Positions 46,431 through 56,729 of a stretch of 64,000 nt of DNA are shown here, one piece after another. This stretch comes from Leptodactylus fallax (lineage: Eukaryota > Chordata > Amphibia > Anura > Leptodactylidae). The position numbers and the translations under genes were made by a program. Every line of letters begins with the position of its first letter. Within the stretch, counting starts at the first letter, position 1. The DNA is taken from NCBI GenBank assembly GCA_947044405.1, contig CAMRHE010000011.1, positions 6,244,501-6,308,500 on the forward strand, written 5' to 3'. Below the pieces are notes generated by a model. It saw only the letters and a program-made list of their open reading frames with translations, was not told where the DNA came from and did not search any database.

Positions 46431-46590
46431 ACTTTCAGCTGTATGTGCATTTGCACATACAGCTGAAAGAAGTGATCGCTCACCAATGGGGAATCCTGTA
46501 CTGGATTCCCGGGTAGTGAGCGATCATGGCGACGGCGCGCGTGCCAACTTAGAGGGCTCTGCGTGCCCTCTCTGGCACGCATGCCATAGG
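46431..46590. repeat. Three consecutive hairpins
   Basis: CTTTCAGCTGTATGTGCA with its inverse (46434-46469), GTGATCGCTCAC... with GTGAGCGATCA (46471-46526), and GCGTGCCAACTTAGAGGGC with GCCCTCTCTGGCACGC (46538-46580). Part of the repeat block nested in the hAT element. Confidence 0.75.
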
Positions 46591-46688
46591 ATCGCCATCA
46601 CGGGCCTATGTTGTGGGAGGCCATTCTGCCGCTGCAGCTCAAGGAGGGTGTGCTTGGCGGTGTACGAGTGGCTGAAGTGCGTGCAAAG

Positions 46689-47243
46689 TTACCTTGACAT
46701 TTTTAGGATGTCTTGCAGATGGGTGGAACACTTAAGGAAATGCTTGACAACCAGACTGAACACGTGCGCCATGCAGGACGCATGGCTCAGCCCTTCTTGA
46801 CGCAGCACCGATACCATGTTCTTCTCATTGACGGTCATCATGGTTCTGATTTTGAGTTGTTGCGGAGAAAGCCAGGATTCGATTTCTTGATGAAGGACAT
46901 GGAGCAGTTCCTTCCCTGTGTGACTCCGTTTGCCCAGGCAATCGAGGTGTAGAAAAGCGTAACACCGCAGTGCCCTGCACATGTGGTATGCTGGAGGGGC
47001 ACTGTGAATTGTCCCTGCAGTGGAGGCTGAGGAAACAGTGGAGGATGAGGCGAACATTGTTGCAGGGCCAATGGCGTGAGAACGTGGAAGCAGAAGCTGC
47101 GTCACCTTGTCAAGTTGCTGGTGTTTCTGGGCAGGAACCACATTCACCCAGTGGGCCATAAAGGACATATATTGTCCTTGACCATAGTTACAGCTCCACA
47201 CATCGGCGCTGCCGTGCACTTTGGCAGACACCGACAGGTTCAA
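46689..47243 (-). pseudogene. hAT transposase, middle part
   Basis: Reads VHGSADVWSCNYGQGQYMSF with AHWVN, then MMTVNEKNMVSVLRQEGLSH and CMAHVFSLVVKHFLK. These correspond to the DDE-domain start and the block TDNAANM...C.AH.LNL in hAT transposases; here the acidic residue before the N is Val-Asn. One open frame of 184 residues, though its middle third is frame-shifted filler. Confidence 0.75.
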
Positions 47244-47423
47244 GGACTGGCCCCTTCTGTTCTACAAATTTGTGCAGGGCTGGTACTGCCTTTTTGGCAA
47301 AGAAATGACGGCTTGGGACTCTTCACCTCGACTCGGCATAAGCCATCAGTTCTCTGAAAGGTGCAGAGTCCACCACTTGAAAAGGGAGGGACTGCAACAC
47401 CAGCAACTTGGACAGGAGCACGT

Positions 47424-47950
47424 TCAGCTTCTGCACCATTGTATGAGTGCACACATACTGTTGTCTCTTTGAAATCGCTTCTGTGATGGATTGCTGACAC
47501 AATGACTGACTAGGAGGAGAAGGAAGAGCAGGAGAATCACGACCAGCAGATGATGGGAAGGACACACAGCTTCTTCCGGCTGAGGTGGTGGAGCCTTGAC
47601 TGCCTGAAATGGGGTGCGTGCCACTGGGTGTTGCAGCAGTTGCTGCGGCAGGCTGGACCACCACATTGGAGCATGGCTCTCCCAGGCCACTTTATGGTGA
47701 TGCTGCATATGTTGCCGCAGGGCTGTGGTGCCAACATTGACACCCTGGCCACGCTTCACCTTCTGCCCACAGATTGAACATATGGCCATGTTGACCTCCC
47801 CTGGAGACTTTACAAAAAAACTGCCACACTGCCGAGTAGGTGATTTTACCCCTGACACTCCGCACTAACTGACTGCTACCGCCACTGCCTCCATGAACCC
47901 CTGCTTTCCGGGGAGGTAGACTGCTGCGAAGCGGGTGGTCTACCCCAGGC
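47424..47950 (-). pseudogene. hAT transposase, BED zinc finger part
   Basis: The BED finger is readable across two frames: SAVWQFFCKVS at about 47840 and MAICSICGQKVKRGQGVNVG with LRQHMQHHH at 47786-47700, giving Cys-Cys and His-His ligands in the expected order. A frameshift lies between them. BED fingers bind the element ends in hAT transposases. Confidence 0.8.
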
Positions 47951-48270
47951 ACATTTAGCTCCTGACCTCACATTGCTGCCACCCTGCTGACTCCCCTGCT
48001 GTCTCATGCGCAAACTGCAACCCTCTTCTCCTGATGACGATGAAGCCCCTTCGTCACCTGGCTCCCAATTATGATCGGCTACATCATCATCCACTGCAGT
48101 CTGCAGGTCACTGATGTCCTCCTCAACACCAGATCCCACGTCACTCTCCTCATCACTACTTGCCCGCCTACTGGAGGAAGCGGCGGATGTCTCCTCCAGA
48201 TCTTGGTTGAATAGTAGCTGCTGACTGTCCTCTACATTTACCCCAGTCCCATGGGTCCGCTGCCTTGGGA
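47876..48270 (-). pseudogene. Acidic leader segment of the hAT reading frame
   Basis: Ser/Glu/Asp-rich sequence (SSDEESDVGSGVEEDISDLQ) upstream of the BED finger. Beyond the LINE insertion, 49427-49050 continues in the same style (STREVLYAVGSDPLYSEEEV). The two were probably one frame before the LINE arrived. Function unknown. Confidence 0.5.
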
Positions 48271-49047
48271 TAACCTTAGACTCAGACCTATCCTTCAAGC
48301 CGCACATCCAAACCCTCAACACCTCCTGCTGCCTCCAACTCAAGAACATCTATTGAATCCACTCCTTCCTCACCCCTGAAACTACAAAAGATGCTAGTCC
48401 ATGCCCTCATAATCTCCTGCTTAGACTACTGTAACACCCTTCTCCATGGCCCCCCAGCAAATACTCTCGCCTCTCTCCAGTCCACCTTAAATTGCGCCGC
48501 TTGCTTAATACACCTATCCCCCCGTTCATTGATCGCTCCCCTCTGACATTCCCTTCACTGGCAACCCGTTGCCCAGCGAATAGACTTCAAATTACTAACA
48601 CTGACATATAAAGCCATCCACATAACCTCCAATCTTCCAAAGACCTCCTACTCTGCTCTGCTCTTATCCGCTCTTCACACAACCGTCTCCAAGACTTTTC
48701 CCGTGCATCCCCCATACTCTGGAACTCATTACCAAGACACATAAGACTGACCCCCACAATCACAAGCTTCAAGAAGGCCCTGAAGACCCACCTATTTAGG
48801 AAGGCCTACAACCTTCAATAACACTACTATCTCAATACCACCACCTGAACAGCCTCTACCCCCACCGTCTGTCTCTATCCCTCATTGATTGTAAGCCCTT
48901 GCGGGCAGGGCCCTGTATCCCACTGTGCCAGTTGGTCACTGTTAGTATTATCTGTTTTGTATATCTTGTGTATTGTATGTTAATCCTCAAATGTAAAGCA
49001 CCATGGAATTAATGGTACTATATAAATAAACAATAATAAATAATAAT
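48271..49047 (+). mobile_element. 5'-truncated L2/CR1-like LINE
   Basis: Plus-strand sequence encodes the C-terminal end of a non-LTR reverse transcriptase in broken frames (DLSFKPHIQTL, VHALIISCLDYCNTLLHGPP, then HSLHWQPVAQRIDFKLLTLT), followed by an untranslated tail with GATTGTAAGCCCTTGCGGGC and a 3' end AATTAATGGTACTATATAAA leading into AATAAATAATAATAAT repeats. Truncated 5' end and simple-repeat tail fit target-primed integration. Confidence 0.85.
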
Positions 49048-50866
49048 AATACCTCCTCCTCACTGTACAGTGGATCTGAGCCCACAGCATAAAGTACTTC
49101 TCTAGTTGAGGGAACAGAAAAGGACTGAGGCAGGTTAAGGACAGGTGAGGGCACAGGGCCTGCTGCCGGGCCATGCCAACTAAGGGTTATGTCTGACAAA
49201 CCCACCGACTCTTGGCTGGGGGTGTCTGATGTGACTTGGGATGAATTGGATGACCGAGTCAATTGGTCTACAACCGTTGGGTTACTGGTCAAGACACGAC
49301 CGCTACTTGACACTGGGAGCTCAGGCCTCTGTAACTGACCCCTGCTGACACTGCTGCCCCTGTGCATGGCCTCTCGCTTCTCTGTCTGACATACTGTTCG
49401 AGGAAAAAACGTAATTGCAAAGGGCAAAAAGGCCTGTTATTTTCTACTTTGAAGAGAACGGCAAATATGCCCCTTATTTCTTTCCCCACTAATGAACACC
49501 TATAAAAAAAGCGTGATAAAGGCAGCGCAGGCACGGTTCTTTCTACCTGGCACTAACATGAACCTGAAAGGCTGAATTCACACTTGAAATAGTTGGCCAG
49601 TTTTGGCCCCGTAACTGTCCAAATAAGTGAAGTGTGTAGTGGTTCTAAGAGCAATGCCTGTCATGTGCGTGTCATACTAACTCAAAGTATTGTTTGACTA
49701 CCACAGAAGGCTCCCTATGCGTGTTACTGCAAGGCACAGTGTTCTACACCACTATACAGGCTCTCTGAAGCTAGGAAATAGGTGTTTAGAGATATTCACC
49801 AGGACTTAATTCGGATTGAAGCAATTTTTTTGGGAACTTCGAATCGAACTGCAGAATCAAACTTTTGAGAAATTCGCTCATCTCTAGCTGCTATATCCAG
49901 GCACACAGAATATTGACTCTCTTGGCCAATCTTACAGTTGCAAATATCAACTTCCAGGCGAGTGAGGGAATAACCTCCTCATCTAGATTCCAAGCTCATC
50001 CTCAGTGTCTACATTAACTCCAGTGATCACCAAGTATAAATTCAATTCGTCCCTTGATTAATGAAACCCATGATGAGAAATGAGAAACATTTGTAATGTG
50101 CTATTCTCACACAAAGTGCAGGTAGAGTTGTGGAAAAGGGTAGTAAGTGGCTAACCTCTAACAACCAATAATTTACCTATTAGTATATTTTTTGGTGTGT
50201 AGAAGGAAACTGGAGTACATGGAGGAAACCCAGGCAAAGAGAGCCGCAAATTTTCAAAGATTTGTTTAGTTTCAGGTTCGGGTGGCTCGGGTTTCCCGAT
50301 TTGTTTTGGGTCGAATAAGTTTGGTACGAACCACACCTTACATTGCATGGAATACTCTTAGGGCTCCTAGGAACTTATCTCTCCAATTTCTAGCTCTCTA
50401 GGGCAAACACAGCTGAAGTTATGTCAAAGTAAATGTGACATGCATGTCTATGGAAAAATTTATGGAAATTAGTGGATAGAAACTCTGACTTTAACCATAC
50501 CCTGCTCTGACACTCATTTTATGCATTTAACATTTAAAATGCTCTAAAAATTACCCTTTTTTTTAGGGGAAAAGGCACTTCCCTGTGGATTTTTAGACAC
50601 GTATGGCGGTTATATTGGTTATATTGTAGTTTTGCCTTTTTGATGGCTTGTACATGCTGCAGGGGCTTACTGTTATTTGGGAGACAAATTTGTGGCTGTG
50701 AGCAACTTGAAAAGTGATGAAGAATTGGTTTTTCAAAAAATAAATGCTACCAAAAATTATCCCTTAATGGGAGCAGATGTGAAATCAGTTTTTTTTTTTC
50801 TATACCTACACTGTGTTAGTGGCATCAACAGTTGCTATATTGGAATGTGATGGTGGACCAGGTCAC

Positions 50867-51660
50867 AGGATATATCTGTCTGAGTGATGGCTGTGGTGGT
50901 AGCTGTGACAACATGTGTAGCAAAGTGGCAGGGGCAAATATGATGGACTAGGCCACAGGACATGTCTGTCTGACTGGTGGCAGTAGTGGTAGGCACTAGG
51001 CAGCTGTAGAAACATATGTGACAGTGTAGCAGGACATAATATGATAATATGATGGACCACGCTGCAGGACATGTCTGCCTGAGTGGTGGCAGTAATGGTA
51101 GCTATGGCAACATGTGTGACAGTGTGGCAAGGACTAATATGATGGACCAGGCTGCAGGGCATGTTTCCCTGACTGGTGGCAGTGCTAGCAGGCACTAGAC
51201 AGCTGTGGAAACATGTGTGGCAGTGCATCAGGATATAATATGATGGACCACTCCGCAGGATATGTCTTATTGAGTGGTGGCAGCTGTGGCAACATTTGTG
51301 GCAGGGCATGATATGACGGACAGGACATGTCTGAATGAGTGGCGGCAGTGGTGGCAGCTTTAGCAACATGTGTGGCAGTGCAGCAGGACATCATGTTGTG
51401 GACCAGGCCATAGAACATGTCTGCTTAAATGGTGGAAGTTGTGGTAGGCACTAGGCAGTTGTGGCAACATGTGTGGCAGTATATCAGGGCATAATATGAT
51501 GGAACAGGCTGCAGGACATGTCTGACTGACTGCTGAAAGTTGGGGTAGGTACCAGGCAGCTTTAGAAACATACGTGCTAGTGAAGCAGAGTGTAATATGA
51601 TGGACCAGGTTGCAGGACATGTATTCCTGAGTGGTGGCAATGGTGGTAGCTGTTTAGGAG
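50867..51660. repeat. ~66-108-bp minisatellite, about eight units
   Basis: Each unit contains AGGACATGTCTGNCTGAGTG, GGTGGCAGT, CAACATGTGTGRCAGTG and ATATGATGGACCAGGC. Unit lengths vary from about 66 to 108 bp. Confidence 0.85.
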
Positions 51661-52194
51661 TAGCAGCTATCATCATCATCAGCAGTACAGTAAATGGAAG
51701 ATGATGATAAAGGGATATGGTGACACCACTATTCAATGTCATCAGCCAGAGGTGTTTGAAAATCTTCACGAATCCATGCCTGATTCATTTTGATAAAAGT
51801 AATATTTTTCATGCTACCTGTGGGCAACTTTGCCCTTTTAGTTGTTACAACGCCTCCAATAGCACTGAACACCCTCTTGGCCATAACACTTGAAGCTGGA
51901 CAAGATTAAATTCCTATGACAAATTGGGCCAGCTCCTCTCACTGCACTCTAGGTATGACTGTATCTGCTGGTGGAGTTCAGTTGCCTGTTTTGGCTCCTG
52001 CTGGCACTCCAAGCTGATTCATTATCTTCCAGACTCTGTACTGGGCCTGGCTGCTGCTTTTACTTCTCCTGACACTTGTGGCACTAGAAGAGGAGGTGGA
52101 GCTGGATGAGTAATGTGGACTGGGAAGGGGCAGAAGCCACCTGGGTACGTGTGAGACTGGAAGTTGCAGTGGTTGCTTTAAACACTGCGGCAAG

Positions 52195-53031
52195 CTAGGT
52201 ATACAGCTTGTTCTGATAATATTCTAATTTTTCTTCCTTTTGGGAAGCAGGGAAGAATTTCCCCATTTTGTCTTTATAGAAATGGTCTAAGAGTACTGCC
52301 ATCCAGTACCCATCCCTTTCCTTGATGCTAATAATGTACTTGTTGCTGCGTAAGCCACAGAGCATACAGCCTGCCATTCCTGCCAGCATATGTGTGGACC
52401 CAGAGGCCATGGTTGTTATTATTGGCTAGCATGGTCATCGTTGTTGGTCATCATCATTCTCATCTTCCTTCAACACAGGGCAATGACGTTCACTAAGAGG
52501 TGGAAACTGTTCCTCCTCTTCAATTCCTCGTTGCATGAGTGTAAGGTTTTCCTGTAACATATACAAAAGAGGAATAACATTGCTGATGCTGCAGTCATCC
52601 CTGCTGACAAATTTTTTGTCTTCTTCAAAAGGCTTGAGAAGCCTGCACCCTTTCCTCATGAGCTTCCAATGACGTATCTCAAAGTAACACATTGTCTCTG
52701 TGGTCTACTGCATGCGATAATCATTCGCTACCTTATGCTGCTCACATAGACCTTCCAGCATGTTGATGGAGTTCCACAGAAGCGACGGTTTGCCTTGGTG
52801 AAGATGGTGGTGGTAAATGATCCAAGAAGAAGATCCAGAGGAAGTGAATGAGCCCTGCATGATATCTGAATGGGCCTGCACAATCGGGGTGGAACAAACA
52901 CCTGGCCTTGCTGAGTTTCTGAACTTTGGCTGCTGACACTCAAAACATTGACCCAGTGAGCTATGAAAGCCATGTATTGTCCATGTCCATAATTGCTGCT
53001 CCACATCACAACAGTGGCGTGCACCTTTCAC
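52195..53031 (-). pseudogene. hAT transposase fragments
   Basis: Minus-strand order is WSSNYGHGQYMAFIAHWVNV (53000-52945), WKLMRKGCRLLKPFEEDKKF (52665-52605), then RDGYWMAVLLDHFYKDKMGK (52320-52255). Same domains and order as the 44-47 kb copy, but more diverged at the DNA level. At least two frame changes; catalytic competence lost. Confidence 0.75.
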
Positions 53032-53547
53032 CAGACTAACGTATCCAAGGAAAGGCCCATGCTCCTAGACACATTGAGGCTAGGAGGATAAGTGCATGCC
53101 ATATGTTGGCGAAATACAGTGAATACCAACCACTAAGTGGTATGGCAGGGACTGCAGTGCCAGCAGCTTGGCCAGGTGCGAGTTAAGTTACACAAGTGCC
53201 GGATGACTGGGCACATATTGTTGTCTCCCGGCCACACATTCCCTTTTCTATGACTGACGTTGGTGCAGAAGAGGAAGAGTATGAGAAACAGTTGGTGATA
53301 ATGATAATAACAACAACCATGTGCTAAGTGTAAATGTGAAATTTCACCGAACGAACGAACGACAAATCCCTAGAAAAAACATAATCTATGCCCCTGTCAA
53401 ATGTCTGCATGATAGATTAATAATCTGCCTTTTATTCACGTGGTCCTCTGTGCACAATTCCTGAGAGGATACTGGCCCTGGCCTTGGCTGATCCTGTGAG
53501 ATATAAAATCAGAGCTAGTATTTGTGCCTGGCAGAGATTGGAGGGAC

Positions 53548-54400
53548 CCCCTGTTACTACTTACTTCCCGTTGTTCTATTTTTTTCCTCTGTGGCTTCTA
53601 AATCATCCGACACCTCTATCTTGAAATAGTGGATCTGCCTCACTTCCAGAGGGGTCTGCTTCAGAGGATGACAAATTCTTCTTTCCTCCTCCAGAAGTAA
53701 TTTCATTTGTAGTGAATAGTTTTTGAGATAACTCCTTCTCGGAGAATACAGTATGCGCCACTGTACTCCACTTAGCTAAATCAGGTGTATTGGAAAGAAA
53801 GCCTGCCATGCTACGCAACAAAACTTAGAAATATGAAAAGAAGACCAATCAACGCAGGATGTCAGAACTGTGTAAACCTCTATCAAATAATTAGATTACT
53901 CAATATCATAGAAGTTGAGTTAGAGTTTATAGGATACTGTAAAAATAAAACTTCACTTTTATTTCTTAGGGCCGGTTCACATCTGCGTTCGGTTTCCGTA
54001 CAGGGGAGTCCGCTTGGGGACCCCCCCGTACAGAAACCTATACGCAGAGAGAAGTGGTTTACATAAGGAAACCTGCGGACCCCATAGACTATAATGGGGT
54101 CTGTGTGGTTTCTGCTCGGTTTCCGCATTTTTTGTGTGGAAACTTCAGAGAGGAAAGTGCTCCTTGCAGCACTTTTCTCTGCGCATGTTTTGTGCGGAGA
54201 CCGAGCGGAAACCACACAGACCCCATTATAGTCTATGGGGTCCACAGGTTTCCTTATGTAAACCGCTTCTCTCTGCGTATAGGTTTCCGTACGGGGGGTC
54301 CCCAAGCGGACTCCCCTGTACGGAAACCAAACGCAGATGTGAACCGGCCCTTACTAGATAAAAAGATTTATAGAGGGAACAAAACACACTGTCATCTGGA
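53548..54400 (-). repeat. Inverted duplication, left arm (contains a MITE)
   Basis: Inverse copy of 54780-55435, with the Harbinger MITE at 53969-54350 inserted and about 185 bp missing relative to the right arm (junction near 53690). Confidence 0.85.
53969..54350. mobile_element. PIF/Harbinger-type MITE, near-perfect palindrome
   Basis: TTA at 53966-53968 and 54351-54353 flank ends GGGCCGGTTCACATCTGCG and CGCAGATGTGAACCGGCCC. Arms match over almost the whole 382 bp. The right arm of the surrounding duplication has a single TTA at this position, confirming the insertion boundaries. Confidence 0.95.
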
Positions 54401-54779
54401 AACTTTGGGCGTTGCTGAAGGGATACTAAGTTTGGACTCTTCCTTTATTAATATCTGTGGGAATGAGCCAAACTAAAATCTGTTCCCTTGATTGCAACAC
54501 TGTCCCAAATGTAAGTAGCAACAGTGACTGTTTGACCCTTGAGCCAAACCTTTTGCTCCCTAAAAGAGACCTTCACGGTGTCTTCTAGTTTATATTACTC
54601 TAAAAAAAAAACAAAAAAAAACTATAAGTGTGAATATATGATGTTTACATTGGGGGTTCTACCAAATCAATAAAGCATGTTGTATGCGCCTTGACCTTGT
54701 TGCACCAATGCTGTTAATAAATGGATTACCCTAATGCACACACCTATCTTTGATCTTTACTCTCACAAATGAGAAAAAT

Positions 54780-55435
54780 AAACATTTATCTAGTGTGTTT
54801 CGTTCCCTCTATAAATCTTTTTATCTAGTAAGAAATGAAAGTGAAGTTGTATTTTAAAGTATCCTATACACTCTCTCTCAACTTCTATGATATTGAGTAA
54901 TCTAATTATTTGATAGAGGTTTACGCAGTTCTGACCTCCTGCGTGGTGACTGATTGGTCTTTTCATATTTCTAAGTTTTGTAGTGTAGCATGGCAGGTTT
55001 TCTTTCCGATACACCTGATATAGCTAAGTGGAGTACAGTGGCGCAGACTGTATTCTCCGAGAAAGAGTTATCCCAACAACTACTCACTACAAATGAAATT
55101 ACTTCTGGAGGAGGAAAGACTGGAAGAATTGAAAACTGATGCCCTATTCCAACAAATAGAATCTAACCTTCAACTACAGATTGAAAGGCTTCAAAGTATC
55201 CTCAGTGATAGGAAACATCAGCAATTTGTGAGGGATCTACAAGAATTTAAAGAGAACAGGATTTACAGCTTCTTAAAGGATTCAAAAAGCAGGATAGAAG
55301 GCGATCTGTCATCCTCTGAAGCAGACCTCTCTGGAAGTGAGGCAGATCCACTATTTCAACATAGAGGTGCCGGACGATTTACAGACCACAAAAGAAAAAA
55401 TAGAACTAGAAGAGGAGAAAGTAGTAACAGGGGGA
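54780..55435 (+). repeat. Inverted duplication, right arm (uninterrupted)
   Basis: Matches the inverse of 53548-54400 from GTGTTTCGTTCCCTCTATAA through to GTAGTAACAGGGGG. Contains the reading frame described separately. Confidence 0.85.
55001..55395 (+). pseudogene. Unrecognised coiled-coil reading frame, frameshifted
   Basis: A frame from about 54990 reads MAGFLSDTPDIAKWSTVAQT and SEKELSQQLLTTNEITSGGG, then after a +1 shift near 55115 continues EERLEELKTDALFQQIESNL, QLQIERLQSILSDRKHQQFV and LQEFKENRIYSFL, ending SEADLSGSEADPLF. The middle is strongly heptad-like. I do not recognise the family; it could be the first ORF of a retroelement. The inverted arm holds a shorter version (53821-53603) that retains the flanks but lacks the coiled coil. 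Confidence 0.4.
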
Positions 55436-55589
55436 AGGCCGTTTTAACCCATTATTGGTCCCAGTGCAAAGGTTTCATAAGTGCCCCCTCCCATCACCAC
55501 CATTTAACATACCTTACCCACCAAATTAAAATGGCCCCCACATAGTATAATTCCTTCTTACTGGCCCCATACAATATACATGGCCATGC

Positions 55590-56345
55590 CCCTGCACTTA
55601 TAAATAATAGTCCCCCCTTATAAATAATATGTCTTGTTCACAGCTAACTGCACCCTTATCAAGAATAATTATAAAGGCAGTCATTATTTATAAGCAGAAA
55701 TCATCATTTATAAGGGAGACTAAGATTCCTTGCTTATAAATAATAATCCCTGCTTATAAATAATAATGAACCCTTATAAATAAGGGTCCCTGCTTATAAA
55801 TAGCGCCCCTTATCAGTAATTGTCCCTCCTTATAAATAATAATCCCCCTTATTACTAATAGTTCTCCCTTCTAAATAGTTCCCTCTTATAAATAATAGTC
55901 CCCATTATCAATATCCCCCTTTATAAATAATAGTACTACCTGATAGTTCCTCCTTTTAAATAGTAGTCCCCTTTTATAACTAATAGCCCTCCCTCCCTGT
56001 TTTAAATAAGAGTTTCCCTTTATTTATAAAGAAGGGAACTATTATTTATAGGGGGGGGGGACTACTATTCATGGGGACTATTATTTATAAGGAGGGGAAC
56101 TATTATTTATACAGGGGAATTATTATTTATAAGAGAGAACTATTATGAGGGGGAAACTTATTTATTTTAAGGAGGGCTTTTTTAAGGGGGAACTGTTGCT
56201 TATAAGGGGAAAATTTTTATTTGTAAGGGGACTAATATTTATAATATTTCCCCCTTATAATAGTTCCTCCCTTATAATAACCCTCCTTAAAAATAATAGT
56301 TCCCCCAGTATAGCTAATACCCCCTTATAAATAATGTGTCCATGT
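55590..56345. repeat. ~20-bp minisatellite with orientation switches
   Basis: CTTATAAATAATAGTCCCC-type units run to about 56020, then the inverse (GGGGACTATTATTTATAAGG) to about 56250, then the first orientation again to 56345. Inverted blocks can fold into a long AT-rich hairpin. Confidence 0.85.
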
Positions 56346-56690
56346 TCAGAAGTAAGTGCTCCCACAGCAGTAATTGCCCCATTTGTCTTTAAAAACAAAA
56401 AAACAATAAATCTTATACTCACCTTACCATGATCCCCGATGACTGGAGCAGCTAACATCTTCTCCTGTTGTTGCACTCTGGTGCAGGTGACACGATACAG
56501 TGACGTTATCACTTGTGCTGGGACATCCTGCACAGACGTCACTATAAGGCTTCTATGGCAGAGCAAGGACTTTACGCCTCTGCTCTGTCATAGGCTCAAC
56601 TATGCACGCTGAACAGTTAGAGTAGAGCCCCCAGGCAGAAAGAAGGGGCCCCTGCAATATAGTAAAGTGGCCAGGACAGGGGCCCGCCAA
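56346..56690. repeat. Dispersed repeat block with TATACTCACC motif
   Basis: CAATAAATCTTATACTCACC followed by a GC-rich stretch, as near 7585, 17510 and 25350. Non-coding. Confidence 0.45.
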
Positions 56691-56729
56691 CTCTGTGAGG
56701 CACAAAACTAGCTCTAGTTTTTACTCAGG

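Larger units (their letters stand above)
43373..49886 (-). mobile_element. hAT element with TSD and three nested insertions
   Basis: The left end TAGACATGAGCGAATCGAAG and the right end (inverse TAGAGATGAGCGAATTTCTC) are inverted. Flanking 8-mers GTTGCTAT (43365-43372) and GCTGCTAT (49887-49894) differ at one base: an 8-bp target duplication, as for hAT. A BED-finger transposase remnant runs on the minus strand. A Tc1 derivative (44817-45450), a minisatellite-bearing repeat (about 45452-46640) and a LINE (48271-49047) lie inside it. Confidence 0.85.
50250..53372 (-). mobile_element. Second hAT remnant
   Basis: The right end reads as the inverse of TAGGGATTTGTCGTTCGTTC at 53372. The left boundary is unclear; GGTTCGGGTGGCTCGGG near 50275 resembles terminal sequence of such elements. 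It contains transposase remnants at 52195-53031 and a minisatellite at 50867-51660. It lacks the BED finger, so it is an internally deleted copy. Confidence 0.55.

Noticed and set aside
46486..46800. 104-residue plus-strand frame
   Set aside because: Crosses the boundary between hairpin repeat and hAT sequence antisense to the transposase; chance frame.
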